A stretch of 64,000 nt of DNA, from the NCBI RefSeq assembly GCF_036669915.1, contig NC_089312.1, positions 4,560,938 through 4,624,937 on the forward strand, given 5' to 3'. Under the pieces are notes generated by a model. The model did no database searches. It was not told the DNA's origin and was given only the letters and a program-made list of their open reading frames with translations. The first letter of the stretch is position 1. Every line of letters starts with the position of its first letter. Positions 10,534 to 24,388 of this stretch are shown here, one piece after another. Position numbers and translations under genes: made by a program. The stretch is from Pocillopora verrucosa. Its lineage: Eukaryota > Cnidaria > Anthozoa > Scleractinia > Pocilloporidae.

Positions 10534-13500
10534 TATTAGGGGGAAAATGCTATGTCGACTACAATTTTTGGATAACAATTGCCGCCTTGACAGGGTTCGT
10601 GTTTATCCAAGGCTTTTTAGCTGACAAGTGAACTTCGATTAATATTTCAACTGAATTTAAACCGTCGGTCTGTGTTTTTTTTCTTAACATCAGTTTTTCG
10701 CGAGCGAAATCAGTTCGTGGTATACTAATCTTGGCTGTCATGCTTGTTGACGTTGGTGTTGGCTGATGTATAAATTGGCTTGCGTGGAAATGTTCACAAG
10801 TGTTCATTGTTTGATCGGATGGCGCAACTGTTTGTAAACTCTTTAAGAAAGTTAGAAACAGTTGGACTCGTGTGACAGATTTTAAGTGGAACCCTCTGTT
10901 CTCTCATCTTGAAAAACAAATCACCTATGCAATCAGGAAGGCAACGCCGCGGAGGAAGTCGATTAACAAATGAATTTTTAATTTTAGTTAGAATTTTGAG
11001 AACAGCTGGATGTGTCACCGTCTCTTACGGCGCCATATATATCAACTCTGCCATAACGTCAAGTTCCAAGTAACAACTTAAATTATTTACCGCCGTGGTT
11101 TTCTTTCTGGGACCACGCAGATTTTGGTGACTTCACGTCAAGTTGTTTTGCAGAGGACGGCTATAAATGTACAGCATTGTGTTAAACCGCTCGTGCTGCG
11201 CTATTGTTCTGCCAATTAGATCTTTTTTTTTGTTGTGTCCTCGTTTACCGTCGCCGTCTTGTTTTGCTTTTGACTCGTGACTTCTGACAAAACATATATA
11301 TGTCACGCTTCCGTTTGGCCTGTTTGTTAAGCCATCAAACGAAGTTATTATTATTATTTTTTTTACTTTTAAGTTGATATTTTCAGGTTTCCGATAGAGA
11401 GTCATAACCGCTGTTCAATATAAGATATAGACATTTGCAGTTATTTCTCAATCGGCATTAAACTTTCCTTGAGAAAGTGACAAAGTATAGTGGTAAGCTT
11501 TTCATGGAGCGGAATTTCAACAGCAGAACGCGGAGGAATCCAGAATTTCTTTAAAAAGAGAAGCTTCATATAAACCGTATACAAGTCTTTACAAAAGCGC
11601 TTAGACATATCTTAATACTCCGACGTAACACAAACAAAAACTTTCTCGATTAAGAATATTAAAGATATAAAAAACATGTTTTACTCTCGTCCTAAGAAGA
11701 AAAATCATGATTGACAATACCTATTATAAACAAATTAATAGCGAATTTATGTTTTTTAAGCAAAACTCAATCAAAGAAGTATACATTTTGGATTGAAGTT
11801 ATGTTAGAGAGTTTTCTTGCTACACCCAAACTTTGCAGTCGTCAAAAAATAAACTTTGTCGCTGCTGGTGTGAGGTCAGTGTAGTATATATGCATCAACG
11901 ACTAAAACTTATAAAATCAGATAGATATAAAGAACAAGTAAATTTATAACCAAGCATAACTCCCGTGGCCTACCTTTTTAAAAGCAACTAAGGCCTCAGT
12001 CTGTTCAGATCGCTTTTCTATTGTTCAGCTCTGCAGTCGTTCTAATCTTTTGTGAGTATAACGAACTCTTTTTAACCAGTCAAGGCGGAAAAAGCAGAAA
12101 GCAATATCTTTGTCTCGAAATATTTTCTTCTCCTTTTGTGGCTTTATGAATAAATAATAATAGCCTTTAGCCTAATACTTGTTTTGCATAATAATGAAGC
12201 TTTATTGCTAGCTACCTGTGTACTTCCTGTTACTGCTTTCACCGGCCAAAAGGGCCGACAGAACTCTAGAAGTTTACCAAAAAAGGAGAAATAAAAATAT
12301 AGATGAGCAGGTTTGCTATTATAATTCGTTTTTTCTTTGTTAATTCTCGCAAGTTCGGATTTCACCATAGTTAGGTTGCTACAAGTTATGATGCAAAACG
12401 GCGTATAACGTTTTCAATCGATCTTTTTGTCAATAGCATATTTGTAGCTTGTCATAAGGATATCAGACATCAGCACTGTATATTTTGTGTAAGTGGTGGA
12501 TTCTCTGGGTAATATTAGGTTTATTTTTGCATTATAAATCAATCATAAGTAGAAAACTGACAAAATCCATCAGCAACTGATTGACGGCTAGTGAACAAAA
12601 GAAACCTTGATCCTAACCTTAGACTGGAAAAAATATTAGTTTTAAGACTTAAATAATGGGGGAAAATATTCTCTTAGAAATCACACTTTTAATTAAATTG
12701 AAAATTCCTCCTTTGACTCGTAAAAGTTCGGTGTACTTCTTTGTTCTTCGATTGTTATGACGTTGGTGTAAAGTTGTAAGATCTATCGCTCACAACTTCC
12801 GTTGTTTCCACGCAAGAGTATTTCCCTAGGAAGAAGTAAAAGATGTGGGCGAAAATAAAGCAAAATATTTTAAAAAAATAGAACGGAAACTGGCAAACTG
12901 TGGAAAACGATCATTCATTGAAGAGAATCAAGGCATCCGCGAAACTAATTTTGCGTACTCTGGAATTGTACACTTTCGTCGACAAAGTAATTGTCCATCA
13001 AAGAGTATGACGAAAGCGTAAATTTAAAGTTTGTAGACTGAGGCAATATTTGAATAACAACTTGAAACTGTGACCTTCTGTCTCCTAGAAACAGTAAGCA
13101 AATATCTGATTGTTTATTGCTTCTACTTAAAGTTAGTCATGCAATGACGTCATGGTTCAGTGTGGTTATTTTGGCACTCGCCCTAATGACGCACAAGGTA
13201 AGAGCCAGATCATCACTTAAAGAACAATAATCTAATACATAAAGGCGAAAATATTAATGTAATTGGATTATACTGAGTTATAAAGCGGTCACAACATGGT
13301 ATTATAAATCTAGCGCGTAGGCCACGGGATTTTACCGAGTTGATATTAAGATCCAAGTGTTTCAGAAAGGAAAGAGAACTACTTTGCCGAAAAGTCGGAA
13401 CCAAACTAATTTAGGAAGCAAATCAATGGCCCATGAAAACAGCTGATCACAGCCCGCCAGTATACTGAGCTGAATTTTTTTTAAGTAACATTTGTTCATC

Positions 13501-14411
13501 AGTCCAAGATATTTCTGATCAAGGAAAAGATATTTCTGTTTAGAGCATTTTTCTTAATTTTTCTTCTTGTAAAGAGCCGAAGAGTTTCGTCAGCATATCT
13601 ATTTTTTTTATCTGCAACAATTTATCTTTAATACACTGATTAAAATTCAAGCAGGAGAACAAATTTAACATCAAGGTGTTTGAGCATCTTGAGTAAACAT
13701 GACATTTGTTCAACATGGTCCTAGCAAACGTGTAGCCTTACCCTCTACTCGGAAGAGAAACGTTTTCCTTTTCTGCAAGGGAGGAAAGGTACGGCTACAC
13801 AAAAGTCAAGAAGGCACACATGCTTTCTGATTGAAAAGAACACACTTAATTCCAATTTTTTATATTCTCGAATTCAAAACCACGGCTATGTACTATACTT
13901 AATAACTGCGCTCAGGGATCACTCATTATTTAACGACGGGGTGGGGAGGGGGTGGGTCGAGGATTTTAGGGGGAGGGGGAAGGGAGAGTAAGAAGAAACG
14001 TTTGTCAACTAACTTCCGGTTTATTTTCGATGTGCAGCAAAACCTGCCTTACTTTTAAAACAGCAACTATTATTAACCACAAAATCGCGAGGTAGGCTTA
14101 CTATGATTATATTTGTTTTTAAGAGGAGCTAACGCTCAAAATGTCAGCTTCAGAAACTCTTTACGGTGCCTAATTTATAAAACAAAATCATCTTAAAGTA
14201 GTACCGTCTACTGTTAGGTTTTTTTACATCTGGAGGCAAAAATCAAATAAAATGTTGCATCTCTAGTCTATTTTGAAAATGGATGTGTAAGATTCCAATC
14301 TTCAATGTGGAAAAAAGTCGAGTCGACGGAAGAAAAAACAGCAGGAGAAGGAATTCCAGGTTGCGCACGCCTAGTAGCGAAGAGAAAACAGCCTACTTAA
14401 TAGCCAAGGAA
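10534..14411. other. Intergenic; no gene recognised
   Basis: AT-rich spacer between the second and third trunk/PTTH-like genes. Open frames are short and without motifs. It includes an R1-like G-rich fragment at about 13915-13990 and a Penelope-terminus-like remnant at about 14115-14205 (GCTAACGCTCAAAATGTCAG). Confidence 0.55.
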
Positions 14412-15438
14412 CTACCGGCCCAGGCTCAGCCGTTGGCATTCGCAGCAAATACCGATTTCTTGCGTATACGGATTCCATACCTCGGTGTAAATATCAATCC
14501 GTGGCCAATAACTAACGGTTTCATGGAACTCATATTCCCCAGTGAAATGAATAAATGTAAACTCCATAAACCGCTGAATGCATCGTCCCTCATTCGTGAG
14601 GCAGCTGTCACCTTCACATCTGACTTCTCTGATAAATCTGGGGAAAACTCCTTCTGGCAGGCTTGTGACAATAGTACGTTCCGTACATAAGCGAGTTAAT
14701 CCGCTTTGACCCACACGCGATTTGTTATTCTGATAGAATTTGCTTGGAAGCTTGTCCCGAAGTCTTCTGGCATCTGTCTCGTTGACTGCCATGTAACGCG
14801 AGTTGAAGTCGCCAACCTGTCGAAGCCTGGCTTTCAGCTGGGTGTCATTGAGGCGGACACAAAGTCGGGCAAGGGGTCGCAATTTTCCTCTACTGCGATG
14901 ATCAGGGATCTCGTCGACAATGACACTACATTCTTTGCCAGCAATTTTTGACTTCTGGGAAATTGGGCGAAGGCGGTTGTACACCTTAGGAGGAAATTGC
15001 GGTACGTTCCATCGGCGCCCTAAAGATGGCGGAATCTCAACGTACAGAAATATCAAAGTGGCGAGGAACTGCATCTGTAAAATAAGAGGCACCAATTGCA
15101 ATGTAAGGTGTCAACTTTGACGCTCAATAGTTGCATCCTCCAACTTTAACAGCTGTTTGTTCGGCAAACCTCTCAGTAAATATCCGTGAGATTCATTTCT
15201 AATACTCGTAATCTAATTGAAGTAGCAGATACAACTGAGGAAATAAGTATGGGGTCAGCGCGTGTTTCAGTGAAAGTGCAACGTTTTTGATCAATTTGTT
15301 CGGTGTACAATTAAAATGACAGAGAAAGTCAACCAAAGTTGAATTCCATCCCAATAGGTCAATTTTAAAAAAAGACAAAATAAGGATTTCCACCAAAAAG
15401 TAAAAAAATTACTTTACCTTCAGCCCTAGGCTCATCAT
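14412..15438 (-). CDS. Trunk/PTTH-like secreted cystine-knot protein, copy 2
   Basis: Exons 15438..15418 (MMSLGLK, donor AAG|GTAAAG) and 15074..14412, phase 0, about 227 residues. The intron is 343 bases and its acceptor is CTTATTTTACAG directly before ATGCAG. A signal peptide spans the splice (MQFLATLIFLYVEIPP). The prodomain has ECSVIVD, LCVRLNDTQL and FNSRYMAVN. The C-terminal cysteine domain has LCTER, FPRFIREVRC, G-R-C-I-Q-R and ICCEC. Compared with the genes at 9119 and 24389, this form lacks the acidic linker, the furin-type site, the R-G-C cysteine and the second cysteine of CTEC (now CTER). It is otherwise intact, so it looks like a shortened subfamily rather than a pseudogene. It lies in the duplicated block shared with 1-4084. 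Confidence 0.72.
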
Positions 15439-18400
15439 TTTTAACTCCGTAGGAAAGTTATAGTAGACCAATTGAAGATTCTTTGAAAACCTGAAAAATC
15501 AGCAGTTCAGGAATATTTTATAATCGTAGTAAATTTAACGAGCTTCAGTTCTTTTCCTATATGTAATACTAATCCTTTCCCTTCTCAATCAACTTCTTTC
15601 CTTTCTTGGTTGATTGTTTTCTGTTTGGTCTTCGTCAACCCCGCAAACACCACAATTATATCGCTCTGACGAAGCGCTAATGCTTTTCACAGAGACCGCC
15701 AATTTACATTATAACTCAGCTGATAAAACAAAATCATCTTGATAATACCTCCCTCAGACGCAGCACTACAGTTTTCTTAGTACCTAACTAACCCCTTTCT
15801 AATTGTTTCAAAGAGTTGTGCGATGGAAACGGCGACACCCTATGCGGCTAAAACTGTTTCAATATATGTGTCTAAACTTAATTTTAAGTCCAATTATATA
15901 AATCAAGTCATTAATTAATATAAATTTGGGTGGTATGTAAGCAAAATCCTGTTACTTTCTTCAAAAATGTTCTTACCCTTAGTTCGTTGAAGACCGAAGG
16001 TTACTTGCTGATAGGTAAGGTAATCTTGTGTCCGAAATCGTGTTCTCTTTGAGGCCCTGCTTGCGGTTGTGATTTTCTTGGATAACTGGACTTCTTTTTA
16101 AAACAACTGCTAAGCGGAAAAAAAAAAACAGTCCAGAACTTTTGTAAAGTTCGAGCAATTAACGATGGTAAATCAAATCCGCTTTGCATAAGAATAAGCA
16201 GCTAATTTTTTCCGCTTCTGTCTAATTGCTAAAATCCTTGACAAACACACCGTCGTAGCGACGCAGGATTAGTTAGGTCAATTATGCTCGGAAATAAAAT
16301 GGAGTATTGGAACTGAATAATAAAGCTCTTTCAAAACCTTGTTTCACGACATTTGTTGTCTGATTCACACTAATTGAAACTGGCTTGATGAAAATTCGAT
16401 TTTACAAGCATGCTTCACTAACAGAAGTCCACTGACAATAAAGTGTTATGATCATCAATTGGTTCTTTCGGCAGCGTGCGTTCCCAGAGATATAAAACAC
16501 TTGGGAAGCTTGCAGATCACAGAAGAACCGTGAGTTGCTCTCGGCCACACTTCGAACAACTCTTTCCTGTCCTCAAGTTTTTGTGCGGGAAAGTTGGAGA
16601 GCTAGGTGACTTGTAAACCAAAAAGTAAATTTAATAAGAGCAATGGCATGATGGAAATTTGCATTTCGTAGCTTGAACTATTGTGTCTAATTTTCCTTAA
16701 AAACCCTGATAACTTTTAATTTTTCTGTTACTCGCTCTCTCCCTTTTTTTTTTTTGCAATATGATGACGTTTCCTTATCAGTCTCCCGAAAAAAAGGTCA
16801 AGTACAAAGTTCCGGTATTTAATTAAATAAACTGAATTTTATTTACTTCGTCATCCCTAATTTCGTAGGCCTCTATTTAGTATTTGTTATTCAATGGTTT
16901 AATCTAATTTCTTTACTATTTTCAGTCCCACCCAAACAAACTAGTTAATTTACTAATTTGTATTTTTTTTCCGCTTAAGACGATGTTCCTATTAGCGACG
17001 CCAAAATTTGCTTTTTATGAATGAATGATAACAAAACACTTTGGTTCTCTGGAAAAATCGGTGTTCATTTTTTCCTCTTTCGAACATACCGCTGATGTCT
17101 GTTGCGGTATCTAAAACTCAATTTCCATTAAGTCCAGTCTAGTTGGACTTGGAAATATTTTATTTTCGACTGCTGGGCACGCTTTTAATACGCCAACGTA
17201 TCGGAAGTTCCGTTTTTAAATGAAGCCTTCCGAGACAAATCACAACATTCCGCTCTCTAGAAAAATCGGTGTGCGTGAACATTTCCTTTTCAGCGTGTTG
17301 TTGATCCTAATTGTGTTTTCAGTTTATGAATATTTATTTCTGAAAATGACTTAGAAGGCCTTGGCGATTCTTAAATTTTTCCGCTCTCATCCGTTGTCGC
17401 AAATGTCTCTATAAAAATTCACAGTGTATCGTCAAAAGTTTATGACCGCTTGTTTTGCATGTATGTCTAGTGTAGAAGTCAGCTTTACACGTGATGTGCC
17501 CACGCCTGTGCTCTACACGCGATGTGTTCACGCCTGGTGAACACGATAAAGTACTTAAGAAAGGTCAATGTCATCTCCTTTCACATTACCAAATATTAAA
17601 CACATCGTGGAGGAACACGCCGTCAGAGGATGTGAAAACTCGCGTTATTTTACGTCACTGACCCCAAGTTTAATGACAACATTTTTCTCTGGGATAGTTT
17701 TTTGACTGTCTACACTCTTGACGAAGATCTGATGTTACTATCAAACCATCCATTTATCATTTTTGATGTTTATCGTTTGGAGTGGTCGAGGAGATAAATG
17801 TGTGAAATTTTTATTAAAATCGTTCGATCCTAGTTGAAGTGACAATATTAGTTGCTGATCAAAAAGCTTTGACTTCTGTATCATTAGGCGGCCCAGAGAT
17901 GTTTATGTTTAGAGGCCCATATGTACGCGATTACATCGAATTCATACTCTAGCACGGTAGAAATATGGCCTAAACACTCTGGACCTTCGTATGTTTAAAC
18001 TAAAGACGGCAATCGGCTTATTCAACATTCCAGGAAGTGATAGCAGTTAAGAAAGTTGTTTCATAATCCGCATTTGGTATCATGCGGTATTTGAAATTGG
18101 CCAAACATTTAAGGAGCTCTAACAAAGAATTGAAATTTGTCTAAGTTGTCTGTTCAGCGTTTATTCTATTACTTTATGTAGTCATCGGTATGATTCGCAG
18201 AACACTTGGCACTCAAAACCTTATATTCTTAAATTTTCCGTAATTCTAAACTTTTCACACCAGTTTATTTTCATTCTCCCCTTGTTTGAGCTGTGATAGT
18301 GATAAAGACAAAGGGAAACAAAAAATGAAAATTTTTTTTTAAAGTTTAGACCAGGGAAGAAATTAGTCACAATACATACATTAAAAAACTTATCAACAAT

Positions 18401-18562
18401 ACTCCTTCTTAATATCCATTTATTTGCAATAAGACATCCAGCTGAAGTAGCAAGAGTTAAGATTGAAAAATTAAAGCCTATTCCGATATTACACAATAGT
18501 AATCTAACAAATCAGCGGGTCTTACAAGTCTATCAGTGTTTCATTTTTGCTATAGAACAATT
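14420..18562. repeat. Segmental duplication, copy 2 (partner 1-4084)
   Basis: Near-identical to the first 4.08 kb. Differences are single-base changes plus small indels, for example extra bases near 16560-16580, 16690-16720 and 16875-16890. Homology ends after the shared tract at about 18490-18562. Upstream of the gene (15440-18562) no further coding exon is seen. Confidence 0.93.
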
Positions 18563-20003
18563 TTAACGCTTTTTGAGATAAAATAAACTTAGATCAAACC
18601 GAATTTTTAATCAAATATTGCAACTCTTCATCTTTTACATGATGTTATTGCTCTACCAGTTAATTTATTCTCCAAGACACCACACTCATAGCATGACCTG
18701 ATCTCACGAGTGATATTTTCCCCAACAATCCTGTATGTAGATGTCCATCTCTCACAGGGCGCTTTCGCTTTTTTTTTAATAAAATGGTGTTTTCATATGC
18801 ATTGGATGAAACACAGACATCTATTAAAATATCATAGGAAGGTTGTTCTTGATAAGTCGAGAAAAAAGAAAAGATATAGCAAAACTGCGAAGGCCGTTGA
18901 AATTTTTTCAGTAATTCGCATCGTGGGCCCTAAAATCTTCTTGTTGACGAGTGAGAAATAATTGAAAAAAATTGCCATGAATCTCAAGTGAAAAGACTTT
19001 TTGGATTAAAAATTTAACAAAGTGTTTGACGATCAATTTTAATTGCCAATTATGGAAACTATAATGTTTACACTTCTATTTTCAGGCTTGAGAAGTGTGA
19101 AGCCATCTCCGATCGAATTTTGGGATACACTTTGTCCGAAGGTGCCCCTAATGTCGTAGCGCGCTTTTCGCAGAATTCCTAGAGTGCAGCTTTGAATTAA
19201 AACAACTCAAAGCTGCCTTTAAAAAAAAACAAAAACAAAAACAAAATTTTAAATCTGTTTCTTTCACAGAAGACAAAAGGAGAGACCATAAAATTTAAAC
19301 AGTCTAACTGAATGCTTCACAACAAATTCTTAAGATACAAAGAGTTTCTCCAGACACAGATTTCTTGTTTGTTTGTCTGTTTTCAAGCGAGCCAAAGAAA
19401 AACCCTTATCAGTTAAATTCCTGATCAGGCAAAATTTAAAGAAGAAAGCAAAGTAAAACAAAGAACTTTTTTTTTCTTTTCTAAAGAGTTGAATCAAAAG
19501 CTCTGTTTTACGATCGTCAAGGCCGTCATAGTTCTCACGAGACGTATTACAAAGCAACAAATTGCCGGTACGGCAACTTCCCAGAAGCTCAAGTTCTCTT
19601 CATCTTGGTTTGAATCTAAGAAATTCTTGTTGGAAACGGAATTTACAGCTTTTGTATTTTGATAATGTACTTAGCTTTTTTCTACGAATTTACTCAGTGC
19701 CTCACAAAACAGCTTTCCTTGGAGATCTGAAATTCAGTTTTGTCTGTCTTAACCCAGCCTTTCGGAGAGTACACTTGGTGGTAAGTACAAACTGTTTGGA
19801 TGAATGTTGACTCAACTTACTGAAATCAGCAACGTCAGTCATTTTATTAATTAAGGATGTGTAGAATAAATTTCACTGTATTGTCATAAGGTAACCGTAA
19901 AAAATAGGTTTTGTCTCTCTGCAACTATGGAATCCGGCTGAAACTTAAGTCCGCAGTCCTAAGATTAATAGAACACCAAAATATATTATACCTAAGTATA
20001 ATC

Positions 20004-20278
20004 ACTTTTCGTAATTAGGTTATATTATAAATTACTACTATAAAATTAAAGATATGGATACAATTTATTTTCAGATATCTAAACAAATATTCACCAGATA
20101 TATGCCAAAATGTCTGGCAAAAATTTGGAAAGGCAATGATTGAAATCTTCCCAAGCATACCTGCTTTTCGTAATAAGGCAATAATTAATACATAACTACA
20201 AATCAAAAGAAATGGAAACAAGTCAAATTCGGATATCCAAACAAACCTTCATTAGATAAATGCCAAAATGTCTAGCAA
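20004..20278. repeat. Diverged tandem duplication, unit about 158 bp
   Basis: Two consecutive units each carry, in order, CTTTTCGTAAT-A-GG, an ATAACTACAAATCAAAAG-like stretch, GGATATC-x-AAACAAA and ATGCCAAAATGTCT-x-GCAA. Unit 1 spans about 20004-20120 and unit 2 about 20162-20278. Non-coding. Confidence 0.7.
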
Positions 20279-20812
20279 GGAACTAATAAGACTTTTTAAT
20301 TACTTAAGATTTGAGGCTGTCATTCTGCAACTTTTTTGCGGCAAATTGTAAATTACAGAACGACGAAACGCCAACATGTCACCCCGTTCAAAGATGACGT
20401 GCCACGTATTAGATGACAAAAGATATGGCACGCGTTCTGTGCACGTCTCTTTACGATATTGTATTATGCATCAAGTTTATCTTAAACGTTGTGTACAGAA
20501 ACATATCGTTTTTAATTTATTACGCCAAAATTTTACACAAAAAGATTTTTTGATCATGTGCTGTGCAGTGTTTAATGCTGTAAATATTTGAAGAAGAAGG
20601 ATCAACCTTTATGCATTCAGAATAAACGAATACTTTAATGATAAAGAAAGGATCGCATTGGGGAAAGGAATTATTAAATATCTCATTTACTGCGCACTTT
20701 ATGTTTGACCAACTTTTCGTGCCATACTGAGTTGTACAGCCCGCAACAATCAAAAGACATTTTTGCTGCCAAATTCAACTGTGAAATCTACTACTCAGTT
20801 GTCAAGCTATAA

Positions 20813-20952
20813 AAAGGGGTAAGTTTCTGAAGAAACTGGGGTTTTATGCCGGTGGGAGAGCATAACAGGGTAATTTGGTGTTATCAACTTAGTTGATAAC
20901 GTAAAGAGTTACAAATCTCACGTTTCGAGGTTAGCTCTTGGTCAGAGCGAAA
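20813..20952. repeat. Penelope-like terminal repeat remnant
   Basis: Begins AAAGGGGTAAGTTTCTGAAGA, then a GGGAGAGCATAACAGGGTAATTT stretch, GTTATCAACTTAGTTGATAACG, and ends with CACGTTTCGAGGTTAGCTC and GTCAGAGCGA. This is the reverse complement order of the right arm of the element at 46158-46993. Confidence 0.7.
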
Positions 20953-21044
20953 GAAAAAATAGAAAAAAAAAACGAGGACAAAAATACACTCAAATAACGT
21001 TTTATGGGTATTTCGAGATCAACGCTTCTTTGGTGTTAAAAGAC

Positions 21045-21345
21045 CAGTTATTATTTATCACCGAGCGGAGAGAATTTTTGGGAATCTCGTGGTTTTCAGT
21101 AGGGGCAGGGGTGGCACCAGTCGCTGGTAACAGAGAGTAAAGGAGGGACTATGGAAAATTAACTACGGGGGGGGGGTGGGGGTGATCATAAGATATAACA
21201 GAGCTAGTGAGGGTGGATCGTAGGAATATTGTAGAGCCTTATGGGAGGATCAGGTAAATCTTATATTTTATCATGACCCAAACAAAATCGTTCAATCAAT
21301 CCCCTCCCTCCCCTCCCTTCAAGACCATAAGTAATGACCCGTCTA
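21045..21345. repeat. Dispersed repeat family R1, copy
   Basis: Matches the copy at 60295-60835 block by block: TTATTTATCACC, a TTTTTGGGAATCTCGTGGTTTTC stretch, GTCGCTGGTAACAGAG, a G-run with TGGGGGTGATC, GGAGGATCAGGTAAAT, a CCCTCCC run and TAATGACCC. Non-coding. Confidence 0.7.
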
Positions 21346-24300
21346 CAATCATACCTCATGGATTCGTTCAATCAGCTGCCAAATGTTGGAAAAGATAATT
21401 TTCATCCCTAAAAATTGTTTATCGCAAAAACAGAGACTATTTCAGGCCAAGTTCTGTCTTCGCACACGTTTGCATTTCTTTTTTCTGCTTTTTTTTTTTT
21501 TTATTTTACCGACGATTTTGTAAGGCGTAAAATATTATGTCGCCACTGTTTCCCTGAAAGACACTATCGGCAAGGGCATACGAAATGTTTATATTGTGCC
21601 CATATTTAGTATTTTACCTAATGGTAACTTTGAACATACAACATTATGACGGCAAGATTTCCACCGCATGTTATACCAGCCTCACACGAATTGTGTCGAT
21701 ATAGTTCCTTGCCACTGATCTTACGTCATAGAATAGATAGAGTCTGAAAAGCTAAACAGCCCATATATGTTGATAACGATATTACCAAACAGAGCAATAT
21801 ATAACAAAAGCTGTGAAAAGTCACCTATTTCAAAGTCAGTTTTCTTGATTACCAACGATATTATCCTGAAATGATTTACTAAATAGAAGTAGAAATTAGC
21901 GGTGGGGGTTGATGGATCAGTCGGTCGAAAATGAATAGTACCCTTCAAACGCCGAACTTTTAACCTGAGCAGATAAGAGTTAAGATGGAGTTGATATTTA
22001 TCAATGTTTGCTATATATTAGACGGCTGCCTCAAGCAAGGACGTCCAGGAGCCAAGAAAAATTGCATCCTGGAAGATGTAACTGTGTTAGCTATTTTGTT
22101 AGTTTACTAAACATATATATATATCTATATATATATATTTATATTTTGTTACTGATTAATAATATGTGTCATGTCATTTAACTATGTAAATTAAAACAAG
22201 CACTGCTGGATAAATAGCACTCGAGAGTATTGGATGTTTCCTGGCTCACGAATGTCTGCGTACGTCTTCTTCTTATCTGTCAAGATCAAAAAGAAACGTC
22301 TCCCAAGTTGGGTCAACATATCAACTCCCGCCGCTTATGGCTACCTCCGAGAATTCAGCCTCACATAGTTTCAAAAAAGCCGTGTTGAGTGAGTCGACTT
22401 AATAATTTGATTGCAGCACGAACCGGTTTTTCGGAGATAGGAAGTAAAATTATTGACAGTTAGAATTCAATGAACATTTCACTTAGCAAAAGTACTTTGA
22501 CAAGTTTGAGACAAAACGCTTTATATCCATTATAAACATTTTTTGCTACTCATAATAATGAATTTACTCATCGCAATAGGCGCAAAATAAACTGGCTGCT
22601 TTTCACAGGTAGGAGGGATTTTACCCAAATAAAATCCTTTCCTTATTTGGTTCTTTGGATATGCTTTATAGAATACGATTTTAAAAGCAGGATGAAACAT
22701 TTTATTTCAATTGAGGGACTTTCCTTAGTATACTGGTTATCAAAGATCACTGCAATATTACTTCTCTGGTCGCAAGAGAGTACTTGAAATAAAATATGAG
22801 AAAAAAAAATTGTTCAAAAATAGAATTCCTTTTCAGCGTCCTTATAAATGCTATGGTAGTTTCTTAAGTTGGAATTTGGAGTAACAGCCGTCTTGTTAAG
22901 GCTTCTGTCATTTAAAGCAACCTTCAGTGCGTCGACGTTCTGTTGCGTCGAAAAAAGGTGAGTGAAAAATGCAAATGACTTAACGGAACAGATTCGTGAT
23001 TAACTGTTTTTGACAAAGTGTGGAGATGAAGCCATTTTTGTTTCTTTTGATTGATGAATTCAGAAACAAAGTTTTTTTTGAGCAGAGCATGAAATGAATT
23101 ATCACGAAAGGCCCAACATACGAACGTGTTTAAAATTGGAAAACTGAATTTTGTTGAGCGGGCATTTAAAAACTGGAAACGAAACCTCAAAAGGCCTGTT
23201 TATTCAACTCTAACCAAAGAATCGGAGAGTACTATCCATTAAGATTTTTGTTATCACTGAAAGTAGTGTGCTATTTTTAAATTAAATCTATTTTAACATG
23301 GTCATTGATCTTTTGCGAATTTTTAATTTTCCCATCGGTATAAATCGATCTCCGTGGCCACATTTGAGAAAGGAAACTAATAAAATCAATTGAGGAGTGT
23401 CATTTAATTTGGATTTGGATTCCTCAAATTCATAGCAAATTCTCTTTCAGTACGCATTCAGAAACACGACAGGAGGATGCCAATGATAATATTCTTCAGT
23501 AACCTCCACTTAAACATAATGTGTTCTTATATTAAGTGTACGCCGGAGAAAATTACATCGTCAGGGGATCGCTGCAATTTGGGAAATCGCCGCAGACTAA
23601 AAGGAACTACATATGCGTAATGTTAACTGGATTCCTGCCTGATGCTATGCTCTTTCAAATTAGCTGCATTTATCTTAAAAATTCCTCCGAAACTTTGCAC
23701 GGGAGTATTCAATAACTTTATGGTGAAAGAATACATGAACGTGATGATCCATATGCTAATACGATATCATGCAGCATGCTTGAACGCATTGCGTATCAAC
23801 TGAGCAAGGAAGGGAGAGATCTTACTATTAACGGCAAATTTAAACTTCTGGAACTGATACTTCAGTTTAACAATAAAATTATGAAGGCTTCCAGGAAATT
23901 CCATCTCTGAATTTGTCTTCGAGTCCAAGTTGTACATATATATTTTTTTGTAATGTAAATTTGGCTTTCACGCCGAATATCTATAATTACTTCCAAACTA
24001 TTTGCCTTGAAGAAGTGACGTCATGATATTCCCGCCATTTGTCGGTATTTTTCGTTGTGAAACTTGAAACTATCACGATAAAAATATATTTAAGAGGCAA
24101 TAATGAATCGAGAAGGTTCAAGGATGCCTAAAGTTGGGAGAACATCAAAACAGATTGCAGACGATGAACTGGAAAAAAATCAACCAAAGATTTTGCAAAA
24201 CACACCGTTGATAACAAGATCAAGTAGTTATAGCGACCCAATTAAGGCTTTGCGTTGGTCATTCTATCGATAGATCAAAATCAGTTATAATGATCGATAT

Positions 24301-24388
24301 ACTGACTTTAAAAAAATTATCTCTCAACCATCAGTTGGGGAGCAGAAACAATCTGTCCTGTGGCAGAACGGACACAGCACCGCAGAGA

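Larger units (their letters stand above)
18563..24388. other. Intergenic; no gene recognised
   Basis: Nearly 6 kb without a convincing exon. It contains a tandem duplication (20004-20278), a Penelope-terminus remnant (20813-20952), an R1 copy (about 21045-21345) and a short TA-rich run near 22112-22142. Confidence 0.55.

Noticed and set aside
14412..15101. Longer start for ligand copy 2 at 15101
   Set aside because: That position is TTG, not ATG, and lies in the intron before the acceptor at 15075-15076.
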